64,000 nt of DNA from Elymus sibiricus. Lineage: Eukaryota; Streptophyta; Magnoliopsida; Poales; Poaceae. A model generated the notes under the pieces. The model saw nothing but the letters and a program-made list of their open reading frames with translations, ran no database searches and had not been told where the DNA came from. This document shows, in pieces, positions 46,712 to 58,136 of this stretch. How positions within the stretch are numbered: position 1 is the first letter of the stretch; each line of letters begins with the position of its first letter. The stretch is taken from NCBI GenBank assembly GCA_039707655.1, contig CM077665.1, positions 289,978,205-290,042,204 on the forward strand. Direction: 5' to 3'. The translations under genes were made by a program, and so were the position numbers.

Positions 46712-47882
46712 CTACAACTTAAGAGTAGCAATAGTGTTTTTCCTGAACCTTTCAGTAGCCATAGCATGGAAAAACTTGGTATTCTCCTCCCCAACCTTAA
46801 TGGAACGGATAGTGCACCTCTTTTTCCAATAGAGGTACTGCAGCTGCAGCAGATGTGCAACATGTAACTTGACAATCCTCCTCAAATTGAGCTCCTGCCT
46901 GAACAATGGCCTTAATTCTTCCAGAGAATCCAAAATGAGTATCACTCTGTTACATTTTGAAACTAGGACCTTTAACCTGGACAAATTTGTTTGCCACTGT
47001 TTCAGAGACTGCCATAAGCATTTGAACTTATCAGCAATGATAGCAGAGACATTTAATTTCCTAGAAACAACCTTCCAGGAAGCTTTAACACAATCCATGA
47101 AGCCCTCCATTTCAACCCAGTAGTTTTCAAACCAAAAAATGTTTGACCTAGGTATGGAAGTGTTGATAGCCACTACACATGGAACATGGTCAGAGGCAGT
47201 TTTGGCCAATGGCAGAACTTGAGACATAGGGTAAAAAGAGATCCAGTTAGCAGATGTGAAGAACCAATCAAGCTGCTCCAACAAAGGATTATCTTGAATG
47301 TTTGACCAAGTGAAACTTCTGCCTTTGATAGGAAGCTCCAATAAACCCAAATGACCAATTACTTCTTTAAAAATGAAAATATCATTGATGTCCCCCCGGC
47401 AGATTTCTATTATCAGTGGATCGAATGAAGTTGAAATCACCCAGAAGCAACCAATTTTCAGAATCAGGAATGTGAAGATTATATAACCAACTGACAAATT
47501 CATCCCTGAGCTGACCCTTATAGGGACCGTAGATATTCACAAGGGTCCACTGCTCATTATTGTGACAGGAGGTGAAACGCACAATTATACCATATTGCTT
47601 GGACTCAACTAGCACACCAGATAGCACAGCCGAGTTCCAAACAACCAGGAGACCACCAGAGGCACCAACTAAAGGACTAAAAACAAAAGAATCAAGCCTC
47701 TAGAGAAAGAAACTTTTGATGGACTGATAATCAAAAGATTGCTTTTTTGTTTCTTGCAGGCAAACAACAGATGCCATGCTTTCATCAATCTTATTTCTGA
47801 CAGCACGCTGACGAGCCGGGGCATTAAGACCACGCACGTTCCAACAAAACACCCTCCAACTCCTGCTAGATCGATCTTCCAT
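46712..47882 (-). pseudogene. LINE ORF2 APE-type endonuclease
   Basis: The N-terminal nuclease of ORF2 that nicks the target. It starts MEDRSSRSWRVFCWNVRGLN and shows CLQETK, NIYGPYKG, LLLGDFNFIRS and TASDHVPC (catalytic His). A TAG stop at 47700-47702 and a frameshift at a C-run near 47391-47396 (after RNLPGG) break it, and another stop at about 46710 separates it from RT. WRxFCWNVRGLN at the very start supports this ORF2 start. Confidence 0.85.
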
Positions 47883-48073
47883 TCAACATGCGCAAAAGTA
47901 TAGCAGAAGTGCTACTACATTATAGAGCACACATTATCCAGCAATAACAGAAGAAGTTCAGACCATAGACACATAGCTTATAGACCACAAAAGTAGCACA
48001 TAAGACAAAAGATAAAAACCTAAGATAACTAGCAAATTTGGGGGCTTGCCAGACCCAAATTCCAAACCCAAAA

Positions 48074-51000
48074 CTAGTCATCAGAAGGGTTTTGGTGATC
48101 TTCAGGCTTGTCTGCCATAAGCAGATCAACAGTGAGCTTCTCAGGGGGGATACCCAGATCCTGTCCAATGAGTTGGATGGTTCTAACTGGAGTTGGAGGA
48201 GGAACAGCCTCAGCTGATGGGTCATCCTTGTCAGGCAAAGGGGAAGATTGGGGCACATCTTGGATATCAGCAGCATTCATCTCCGGGAAAGGCTTTGCTC
48301 TAGGCTTTTTCTTGCATGGATCCAACGACGGCAACTGCTGCAAGACTGGGTTTATCCCATCACGCTTGGCAGCATTTCTAGTACATTTGCGGAGCACGGT
48401 GTCAACAATTGGAGGGTCCTTTCGCCGAGCGTTCTTCTTCCTGATCTGCTGGGCTGGGAAAGCAAACTGATCATCCATTATCAAACTACTGACGGTAGGA
48501 GCAGAAGGTTCCACCTCCCTGGAGGGTGAGGGAAACAATACACGCGCAACCGGCCGTTGCACCAACACCGGAGCAGAGGAGACAACAGAATGGTCCATGG
48601 GAGGAGCAACAGGAGCAATCTTGGACATCCAGGCTGGCTCATCAAAAGCAACGGACCAGGATCTCTTTGGAACCACCACAGGCTGGATCATAGGCAAACT
48701 GACAGAATGAGGTACAGAGAAAACAGTCCCACTTTGGAGAACTGATTCAAATGTCCTTCTCCATATGATTTCAGGAGGAAGAGGGGGCCCAAACACAACA
48801 CGCGCCATGCCAACAACAATGTCCGCATTCTGTAGAACAGGCGGCTAGTAAGGGACAATGGCGAGAGCATTTGCATCAAACAAATAACCCTCCTCCTGAT
48901 GCGGTTCCACATCAATGTTCTGAGCGGCATTGTTAATAGGGAGGACATTCTGAACAACATCCACTGCAGCATCATGACCACTGGAATCAGAAAGTATCTG
49001 CTCATCCATAACCATAGACTCCTGATCCTGGGCAACAACATCATTCTGAGCAACAACAGGATCATCATCAGCTGGCCACCCCCAACCATCACCCTGATTT
49101 TGCTGCTGATCATCCATAGGTGGCGGAGGGGGCGGGACATCATTCCACCCCAGGGCAGGGAACGGAGGCAAAGCAAAGAAGTGCGGATCCTGGACAAATT
49201 CCCCAGGTAGAGGATGTGCAATGCCATTCAATGGCATGGGGTCTTCATCTTGCGGCATTTGCTCAGCAAAGTTAGCACCAAGAGTATAGCAGGGTGCCGT
49301 CCAAGAGACCTTTGCACCACCCCAGGCGGCATAATCCGAGAAAACCATGTCATGAGGCACTAAAATATCTTCAGGGAAGGAAGCAAAAACAATCGACCTG
49401 ACAAGGTACGGATCGTCACTAATCCAATGGTGAAACTTGCCAAAAGTATTACGAAGATCAAGAGGCACACCCAAAAACATCAGGCAACCATCTCTGAAAC
49501 CTTGAACACCTCGAAAACCCTCCCCATGGTCATGTTTCATGAACCGGACAAATCTGTCATCCCCTAGGTCTTGCGGCGGCAACTGAATCAAGGCAAAGCG
49601 TTCTGCATCATCTCTTACTTCAAACAAACCAACTCCGGAAATCCAAGGCTGAGCAGAACGAACATGGAAACCAAGCTGATTAATTAGCCCAACTACTTCC
49701 TGACGAACCTGACTGATTTGCCCAGGCGACGGAGCTGGCATAACCTCCGCAATCATGAAGGCCTCATGGCGGCGAGAAATCGGAGCAACAGGGGTGATGA
49801 AGGAGCGAGGAAGACGATGCTCCCCACCGTCGATGATGTGGTGTCCCACAGGAACATAGCGCTCAGGGTCAAGCTCAAAAACCGCCATCGGGGGGTCGCA
49901 CACAGCGGATGGCGATGAAGCGGAGTGCTGTAATGAAGACGGTGGCGGCGGCGTTACAGGCAGCGAAGCAGTCGGCGTGCAGGGTTGATAGGACGGCGAC
50001 CGAGGCAGGGATGTGATGGGACGACTCGCTAATGGAGGAGTCAGAGCGGGCTGCTCGAGGCAGGAAGGCAAGACCGAAATAGGAGGACTCTTCGGTTTCC
50101 AAAACAAACTCTTTTCCAGGGCAAATGTGGCGCAATCTTTTCGGGAGTGACCCACCCTCCCACAGGCCAAACAGGTAGCAGCAGAGGGGCAATTCACGGA
50201 CATGTGGCCCCGGATGGAACAAGTCTGACATGTAATTACCTGGTCCACCATGTCACCGACCATTGCGTTAAAATCAGCTTGAGCTTCCTAAGAAGATGGA
50301 ATAGAAATCCCTGAAGAAAAATCCTGCCTGACGAAAAATGGGTGCGGAAGGCACGTAGGAGATGGGCCAGAAATATCTTCAGACGGAGACAACTCAGGTT
50401 CCTGGCCCACACCTGAATGGGCCAAGAGGGAAGCCTCAACCATAACTCGTGGCCTAGAGTGGGAGAGATCTCCAAGGCCTGGTTTGAATACCCGGAATTC
50501 CCGCCCTCTGAAAGCGGCGAAGAAACAGAAGGAGACGGCGATCGCGCCGGAACAGATGGAACAATTCCAAAAGTAATGGAGGATGTAGCGATCGTCCACT
50601 GGATTTCTACTGGGGGTGGTGGATGGATGACAACTCGCTCATTGCTTGGAAGAGGATAACCAGCTATGGGAGCCACATCAATGAACTCTTGCGTCACCGG
50701 ACAACGATAACCACGACAAACCTCATACTTTTGAAAAGTTGAGAAAGTTAACTTCTTGTTAGCTGAAGAGCCAGAACGAAGAGCAGATTTTTGGGGGGCT
50801 TGTGCATAGCAATCATGCCAAGAGCCGCTCTACGCCTAGAGGGACTAACTAGAATCCACTCAGCATCACATTCTTTCTTCCAAATCTTGAACTCTTGCCA
50901 CCAATTTGGTCCCCCTTTGCCCCAAAGATGAAAATAACACTTAAATTGAGGACATGAGAAAGACCGGAAATCCACAATATGAAACCCAATTTGCTGACAG

Positions 51001-51290
51001 GAAACTTGGAAAGAGAACACCTTATCCTTGACATAAGTCACAGAAAGATCAATAGCGGAACCCCCAATGGCAGCCTCAAGGGCCGCAGCCACAAAATCCT
51101 CATCAAGACGGAAGTCATGCCTACTGAAGGATACCACTAAGGTAAAAGAACGAGATCCATCCACAGGATGGATAGAAAGCCCAGAAGCCCAAAAAATCTC
51201 ATCAGCAAAAGCCAAACGTTTGGAGAAATCCAGATCCAGAGTAGATCCTCCATTGGACCCCATAGAATTGGGGGTCAGGAGGAAGAGCAA
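48074..51290 (-). pseudogene. LINE ORF1 (gag-like RNA-binding protein)
   Basis: Nucleic-acid-binding protein that packages LINE RNA. It is broken into pieces: 51290-50748 (N-terminal globular region, MLFLLTPNSMGSNGGSTLDL), 50697-50288 in two frames (Pro/Ser-rich linker), 50263-48845 with two zinc knuckles CQTCSIRGHMSVNC and CLACGRVGHSRKDC then a second folded domain, and 48808-48074 (basic, NARRKDPPIVDTVLRKC). Stops at about 50748 and 48845 and a frameshift near 50290 account for the breaks. Two adjacent CCHC motifs fit plant L1 ORF1. Confidence 0.8.
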
Positions 51291-51423
51291 AGCCCGCCGT
51301 GTTGAATGAATGGATGGGAAGTAGAATCCACCGGCTGAGGAGAGAGATCCTAGGGAAAAACCCTAGAATCGCCATGGGAGGGTGGGGAGGGTGGGAGAGC
51401 CGCCATTTAAACCCTATCATCAT

Positions 51424-53361
51424 ACTTGTTATATATGTTATAGACATTTTTCTTGCTGATATTTCTAGTAGCTCTTGGGTATATGATACCGGATCGGTTG
51501 TTCACATATGCAACTCGATGCAGGGGCTAAGATGGACTAGGAATGTTGCAAGAGGAGAAGTTGACATACGCGTCGGGAATAAAGCAAGAGTTGCTGCATT
51601 AGCCGTTGGTACCATGCAACTTAATTTACCTTCAGGATTTGTAATGGAACTTGATAATTGTTATTATGTTCCTGCATTAAGTCAAATCATTATTTTGACC
51701 TCATGTTTGATGAGGAAAGGTTTGGAATTCATTATTAAGGACAATGGTTGTTCTATTTACTTGAATAAAATGTTTTATGGCTTTGCGCCTATTGTGAATG
51801 GGTTATTTATATTAGATCTTGAAGGTGAATCGGTCTATAACATAAATGTCAAGAGGCATAAGCCTAACGAGATAAATCTGACTTACATCTGGCATTGTCG
51901 ACTATGACACATTAGTCAAAAGCGCATGAAGAAGCTCCATGATGATAGTCATCTTCATTTGATTTTGAATCATTTGAGACATGTGAGTCCTGCCTACTCG
52001 GCAAGATGACTAAGACTCCTTTTGCAAAGAGTTGTGAGAGGGCGTCTGAGCTATTGGAACTTATACATAGTGATGTATGTGGACCAATGAGCATGACAGC
52101 TAGAGGTGGTTTTCAATACTTCATGACTTTTACCGACGTATTTAGTAGATATGGATATGTCTACTTGATGAGGCACAAGTCAGAAACTTTTGAAAAGTTC
52201 AAGGAGTTTCAGAATGAAGTGGAAAATCAACTCGGGAAGACAATCAAGCTTCTACGATGTGGTCGTGGCAGTGAGTATATGAGCCAGAAGTTTGATGATC
52301 ATCTGAAGAACCGTGAAATAGTTCCACAACTTACTCCTCCAGGTACGCCACAGAGAAATGGTGTGTCAGAACGGAGGAATCGGACTCTGTTAGACATGGT
52401 TCGGTCGATCATGAGTCAGTCGGATTTACCCTTGTCATTTTGGGGATACGCTCTAGAAACCGTAGCTTTCACACTAAACAGGGTACCATCAAAGTCCGTA
52501 GATAAGACACCATATGAGATATGGACAGCAAAGAGTCATGGCTTGTCTTTTCTAAAGATTTGGGGTTGTGAAGCATATGTCAAGCGACTCCAGTCGGACA
52601 AGCTCACACCCAAGTCGGACAAGTGCATATTCATGGGATATCCTAGGGAAACCTTGGGATATTACTTCTATAACCGTGAAGAGGGCAAAGTGTTTGTCTC
52701 TCGACATGGAGTTTTCCTTGAGAAAGAGTTTCTCAATCGGAAGGCTGGTGGGAGGTCGGTCCGACTTGAAGAAATTCGAGAGCCACACAGGGACGTTCCG
52801 ACAGGTGATTCAATCACGCCGGAGTTAGTCAGGGAACCCATAGTGGAATCGGCGCCGGTTCCACGTAGGTCGGAAAGGTTGCGCAATATGCATGACTGCA
52901 GTGTGTTGTTCTTGGAGAACAACGAACCTACCACGTATGTGGAAGCGATGGTGAACCCTGATTCCGAGTTATGGCTTGATGCCATGAGATCCGAATTAAA
53001 GTCCATGGATGACAATCAGTTTTGGAATTTGGTTGATCTGCCAGATGGCGTTAGAGCCATTGAGTGCAAATGGATCTTTAAGAAGAAAACTGATATGGAT
53101 GGAAATGTTACAGTCCATAAGGCTCGACTTGTCGCTAAAGGTTATCGACAAGTTCAAGGAGTTGACTACGGTGAGACTTATTCACCGGTAGCGATGCCTA
53201 AATCAATTCGGATCGTTCTTGCTATAGCTGCATATTTTGACTATGAGATATGTCAGATGGATGTCAAAACGGCTTTCCTTAATGGAAATTTAACTGAGGA
53301 CGTGTATATGACACAGCCCACGGGTTTTGTAGATCCAAAGAATGCTGGCATGGTATGCTAG
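51424..53361 (+). pseudogene. Copia integrase and start of RT
   Basis: After the LINE the frame resumes with WVYDTGSVVHICNSMQG. A TGA at 51905-51907 follows WHCRL inside the HHCC zinc-binding region (the rest is HISQKRMKKLHDD). The core at 52006 onward has the first Asp (LIHSDVCGPM) and the Glu (QRNGVSERRNRTLLD), but the second catalytic Asp is replaced: the site reads RCGRGSEYMS. The Copia-type C-terminal region (FMGYPRETLGYYFYNR) follows, then RT motifs WIFKKKTDMDGNV, ARLVAKGYRQ and QMDVKTAFLNG. A TAG at 53359-53361 ends it. Confidence 0.88.
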
Positions 53362-54485
53362 CTTCAGAGATCCATTTATGGATTGAGGCAAGCATCTCGG
53401 AATTGGAACATTCGTTTTAATGAAGCTGTCAAAGAGTTTGGCTTCATCAAGAACGAATATGATCATTGTGTATTCAAGAAGGTCAGTGGGAGCTCAGTTG
53501 CATTTCTGATCCTGTATGTGGATGACATATTGGTGATTGAAAATGATGTTTAAATGCTTGAATCTGTCAAGGACTCATTGAAAAATAGTTTTTCGATGAA
53601 AGACTTGGGAGAAGCAGCTTATATTCTTGGAGTCAAGATCTATAGAGATAGATCGAGAAGGCTTATTGGATTAAGCCAAAGTACGTATATAGACAAGGGT
53701 ATTGAAGTGGTTCAACATGCAAGATGCCAAGAAATGGTTCTTGCCCATGTCATATGGCATTAGTCTTAGCAAGACTCAGAGTCCTTCGACTCCTAATGAG
53801 CGAAGACGCATGGATGGGATTCCGTATGCTTCGGCTTTAGGGTCCATCATGTATGCTATGGTATGTACTCGTCCCGATGTTAGCTTTTCTCTAAGCATTG
53901 TAGGCAGATACCAGGCTGATCTCGGTGAGAGTCACTGGACAGCGGTAAAGAATATCCTTAAAAACTTGAGAAGGACAAAGGATATGTTCCTGGTTTATGG
54001 AGGTGAGGATGAGCTCATTGTAAAGAGTTGCACTGATGCTAGTTTCCAAACCGATAGGGATGATAGTCGATCGCAATCTGCGTTTGTGTTCATTCTGAAC
54101 GGAGGAGCAGTGAGCTGGAGGAGTGCCGAGCAAGATACGGTAGCTATTTCTACAACGGAGGCTAAGTACATTGCGGCTTCTGAAGCTGCAAAAGAAGGTG
54201 TTTGGGTGAAGAATTTTATTTCTGATCTTGGAGTGGTTCAGGACTTCGTCCAATCCGCTAGACCTCTATTGTGATAATAGTGGTGCTATTGCACAAGTCA
54301 AGGAACCACGGAACCATCATAAAACCCAACACATACTCAGGCGTTTTAACCTCATTCGCGACATTGTCGAGAGAGGCGATGTAAACATATGCAAGATACA
54401 CATAGATGCAAATGTTGCTGATCCATTAACAAAGCCTCTCCCGCAGTCGAAGCATGATATGCACATCAGGTCCATGGGCATATGA
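53362..54485 (+). pseudogene. Copia RT C-terminus and RNase H
   Basis: RT resumes with RSIYGLRQASRNWN and the catalytic LYVDDILVI. TAA at 53551-53553 and a frameshift near 53700 follow. RNase H then reads SCTDASFQTD, STTEAKYIAASEA, and after another shift near 54230 LYCDNSGAIAQVKEP, with the Asp-Glu-Asp set present, ending VADPLTKPLPQSKH. The stop at 54483-54485 lies 35 bp before the 3' LTR. Confidence 0.88.
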
Positions 54486-54505
54486 TGCCTAGATGGTTGA
54501 CTCTA

Positions 54506-54520
54506 GTGCAAGTGGGAGAC
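54506..54520 (+). other. Copia polypurine tract
   Basis: GTGCAAGTGGGAGAC directly before the TG of the 3' LTR. Confidence 0.8.
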
Positions 54521-55891
54521 TGTTGGAGATATACCCTAGAGGCAATCATGTGATGATTTTGTTTCCTATGTATTCATGAGTATTTTGTATTGTCCTTGAA
54601 CATCATCAGTGATATGCATCAATAAGTATGTGACTTATTTGTGAGACTATATATAGTATGATGATTGTTTTAACAGTCCCTAGTTGTTAAGGTTATGTGG
54701 ACACATATCCTTTACTAGTATACGATTCAGTTGATGACTACGTTTCACAAGTCATGTGCATAGAGATGCTAAACTGATAGTCTAGACTCGGGGATTGAGA
54801 TCACCGAGTCGGACAGACCCACTTTGAGACACAGCGAGATAATGTCATCTGTTAGTCTCAAGTACAATGTATATGCCATGTCCTAGACCTGAGGTCATCG
54901 CATGTTCTTGGGATGAGGATCGACTTACTTAGGCTCTATCAAACGCTACTCCGTAACTGGGTAGTTATAAAGGTAGCTTTCGCGTGAGTCGTGAGACATG
55001 CCGCGAGACATGGTTAATCAAGATGGGATTTTCCCCTCCGTGAGGATAGATATTCTCTGGGCCCTCTCGTGTGATCAGATTCAAAAACAATGGCCATGCA
55101 ATATGGGTTAAGTGTTAACCCAGTTCGGGAATCTGCATCACGGTTTCGAGAAGAGATGTCGAGCTATGACAAGGGTGACAAGTACTCGCCTTGGATCTAC
55201 AACCTATATCATGAGGCAAAAGGAATGTTGTATATGACACATTGTCATTGTTCGTCTAACGACTTTGCGCACACATGGGAATTGGCACGTTCTACTAGGA
55301 GCCACTACCGACTATCGACTCGGGTCATGTCCATGTGTACGTGACCCTATAGGGTCGCACACTTAAGGGATTGCAGCCCATTCGGATTGGATCCGAATGG
55401 AAAATGGGACTAGACTTGTTGTGTGCCTCAAGTGTTGAGCCCACCTCGGAGGTCTATATAAAGGGGAGTGGGGGCACCTTTCAGGGTTGATATTTGTCCT
55501 CCCATCAACAGTCACCGCCACTCCCCACGCCACCATGCCGTGCGATCGGACCTAGCAGTTCGCCGCCTGGCGCTGCCCCCATACGTGTGGATACCTTGGA
55601 GGCATCGCATCGTCGGTGCTTGGACGAACCGTTCGAGGGATCCGTGATGAACCGTTCGAGGGATCCACGAGGAGCTGTTCGTGGGAGATCACTGCTCGTG
55701 GGAGATAGGCTACAGGAGGAGGAGATGAATCAGCTTATCGACTACACGCATCACCAACTCTACTTCCGCTGCGGTGACTGCGTGTCTAGTTGTAAACCCG
55801 ATCCTGTGATCTATTTCCAGCAGGATGTTCTTGGGTGTGCGGTAGAAAAAAAATTATTTGGTGCTAGGGTAGTGTACCGCGTGTTCCGACA
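54521..55891 (+). repeat. Copia 3' LTR
   Basis: 1371 bp, TGTTGGAGATATACC to GTGTTCCGACA, followed by TAAAA. TATA box at 55455-55462. Confidence 0.92.
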
Positions 55892-57202
55892 TAAAAGTCA
55901 TGATTAGTAAAAAGCATTGGATGCAATACCTTGTCGGTGCTGGTTTCTCCCTGCGCAGCTGAGGCACCATGTCCTTCAAGGAGTCCGAGAGCATGACCTT
56001 GGCACGGGAAGGTGCAGAGGGCCTGCCGAGCTAGTCCGCAGAGGCTTTCTGAAGCCTTCTATGGGCGTGGGGAGGGTCTTCCTCGTCGGCACCCTCGGAT
56101 GGCGCCCTCTTCCACTTTGGCAAAGAGGCCTCCTCTTCCCTCCCGTCCTCCTCCTTCTCATATTTCTCCTATTCCTCATGAACGGAAGAGGTGCGGGTGT
56201 CCTCAGGCTTGGCATCCGAGGAGCCTTTGATCCTTAGCCCCTCCCTCTTCCCCTTCGTCTCCTTCTTGGCCGGAACCATGTACGGCTCCTCAGACAATAG
56301 AGCCTCGAGATGAGGGGTCTGGGCTGCTTCGGGCAACGGCACCGGGCACTTTATCTGCTCGACCTTGGTGCACTAGCGCTGATTATGAGAGGAGGAGTCT
56401 GGATACCTTGATTGAAAGGTTGAAAAATATTGAAATAAATAACAATGTGTATGGACTATCTTACCTCGGATGGACCGTTCTCGGTGTAAAGGCCGCAGTC
56501 TTCCCCTGCTTTGGGAAAGGTATTCTTGGATGGCTTGAAAAGCCTCGTCCACATCTCGCCAAGGCCTGCGCGGAAAAAGTACCGCACAGGGGTATCATCT
56601 TCAGGCTTGTACAGCCACATCGGGGTGGCCCGAAGTTGGAGGGGGAGGTTGCGGCGATGGAGCATGACCCGAATCACGTCCACGAGCTCGATTTTGCTAT
56701 CAATCATGGATTTGATCCTCTTTCGGAGCGACTTCACTCCTCCGTATTTCCGCAGTTGAGGCCTTTCTTCGTCCAGGAGACTAACCTCTCTGGGGGGGGG
56801 GCAACCTTGAAAGCGGGGACCTCAGTCTGGCCTTCGGCAAGCGGCTTAGTGATGTAGAACCACTCCCGCTGCCAGACCTTGATGGTTTCCACAAAGGTGC
56901 CTTTTGGACAGGTCACCTTCTGGATCTTACTCACCATGGACCTGCCATAATCTGCAAGTTGGGAGCCGCTGCTCTTCGGCTTGATGCAAAAGAGATTGAG
57001 CCATAGGCCGAAGTGCAGCTCGCCGCGGAGGAATGCCCTGCAGATGGTGATGAAGGCGGCGATGTGGATGATGTAATTTGGAGCTAGATGATGGAAATCT
57101 AGCACGTAGAAGAACAATAACTCGCTCACGAAAGGGTGAAGAGGAAACCCCAGACCTTCGATGTGGTGGGGTGAATATTACCCTCTCCCCTTGCTTCGGT
57201 GG
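55892..57202 (-). pseudogene. H, right segment: PF04195-like transposon protein
   Basis: Read on the minus strand from 57202: ERVIFTPPH, a one- or two-base shift near 57160, then GLGFPLHPF, LLFFYVLDF, HHLAPNYIIHIAAFITICRA, GELHFGLW and KGTFVETIKVWQREWFYITK. This pattern is that of the plant 'putative gypsy type transposon' domain (PF04195), found in proteins carried by some grass LTR elements; its function is unknown. The frame decays after 56730. Around 56070-55930 a GRPSAPSRAKVMLSDSLKD-like stretch is readable before the Copia insertion. The N-terminus is cut by Z2 at 57203. Confidence 0.7.
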
Positions 57203-58068
57203 TGTCGGGCCCGTGGGACTGGGGGTACCCAGGCTCATCTTCCTGCGACCTAGGAGGCAACGCATGCCATGGGACCAGCATGGCCCACCATTGGACTTCA
57301 CGAGCAAGACCTCGCGAGGCGCATGTCAGCGAGCATCGTCAGGAGCCTCACGAAGCCCCCTCTCGCAAGGTCGCCTCCCGAGGCTGCCCCCGAGGCCTTC
57401 GCGGGGCGTACTAACCAAGGGTGGCCCGGCGGGGTCGCGCGGTCCTACATCTTCATGTGGGTGACGCGCGCCGCGCCGAGCGGCACCAGGAGCCTTGCCA
57501 GTAGGCGCGGATGTGAAGGCTTTCCTCTTTTGTGCTAAGGGAGTAGGGCCAGCTCGTCAGTTCCCAAAGCAATCTCCAAAGGTTTCCCGTTTGGTGCAAG
57601 AAGACCAAGGCTAGGGACTCGCCAAGATGGAGGTCATCCCCGAGCCCACCAGCGCGTCACGGCAGGAGGCCTTTGCAGGCGAAGACTACTTTTGATAGGA
57701 TAAGCTGCAATCCTGTCCCCCTTCAAACTGGCCATTGTGGCAACCCTTCCCGCCTTGTGTTTTCGGGGGAAGAGGACCAGGGCCAGTATAAGATAGGGTA
57801 GGCTGCCGCTGTAAAAATGGATCGACGGGAAGTTAGCCAAAACCCATCTTTGTATTCCCTCTCACCCTCAAGCAATCTAGACAAGCAGGAGTAGGGTTTT
57901 ACACCGGAAGGTGGCCCGAACCTGGGAAACTGCCATGTCCACTGTTCTTCTTCCTTAGCTCGAGCCGGCCAGAGTGTCACCGTGAGGATGCGATGTAGAG
58001 TAAGACGGGGGAACTAGCGCACCCCATAGTTCGAAAATCTTTTGGTCCTCGGAGCCCCGATTCCAACA
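57203..58068 (+). repeat. Z2 5' LTR
   Basis: 866 bp, TGTCGGGCCCGTGGG to GATTCCAACA. Ends are set by TG/CA, by the interruption of the H frame on the left and by the PBS on the right. Contains AGTAGGGTTTTAC and GGCCCGAACCTGGG in the U5-like part. Confidence 0.7.
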
Positions 58069-58070
58069 TT

Positions 58071-58089
58071 TTGCATGCCACGTAGGGGT
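58071..58089 (+). other. Z2 primer binding site
   Basis: TTGCATGCCACGTAGGGGT, a few bases after the LTR. This is the G(C)CA.GTAGGGG type of PBS seen in grass Gypsy elements. Confidence 0.6.
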
Positions 58090-58136
58090 GCGCCACTATT
58101 CTCCAGCTCCATTTCGGCTCCGACTTCGCCAACCCT

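Larger units (their letters stand above)
44141..51423 (-). mobile_element. Full-length L1-type LINE inserted in the Copia element
   Basis: 7.28 kb on the minus strand: ORF1 with two CCHC knuckles, then ORF2 with APE-type endonuclease, RT and a C-terminal zinc-finger/RNase H-like end. A short A tail (T6 at 44142-44147 on the plus strand) lies at its 3' end. About 15 bp of diverged target duplication flank it. Length and domain order are complete for a plant L1. Stops and frameshifts in both ORFs show it is inactive. It is younger than the Copia insertion it interrupts. Confidence 0.9.
40566..55891 (+). mobile_element. Complete Ty1/Copia element, BARE1/Angela type
   Basis: It has two 1371-bp LTRs, Met-tRNA PBS, gag, integrase, RT, RNase H and PPT in Copia order on the plus strand, with TAAAA on both sides. 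A LINE (44141-51423) splits it between gag and integrase; the intervening protease region is not recognisable. A hand alignment of the LTRs gives about 100 mismatches in 1371 positions (about 7%), so it is an old insertion. Several stops, frameshifts and lost catalytic residues make it dead. The BARE1/Angela assignment rests on the LTR start TGTTGGA.ATA..CCCTAGAG and on gag. Confidence 0.92.

Noticed and set aside
48108..48529. Plus-strand frames over LINE ORF1
   Set aside because: Antisense shadows; the minus strand carries the ORF1 continuation.
55494..55907. 137-codon frame at the end of the Copia 3' LTR
   Set aside because: It lies in LTR U5, is not open in the 5' LTR to the same extent, and has no domain.
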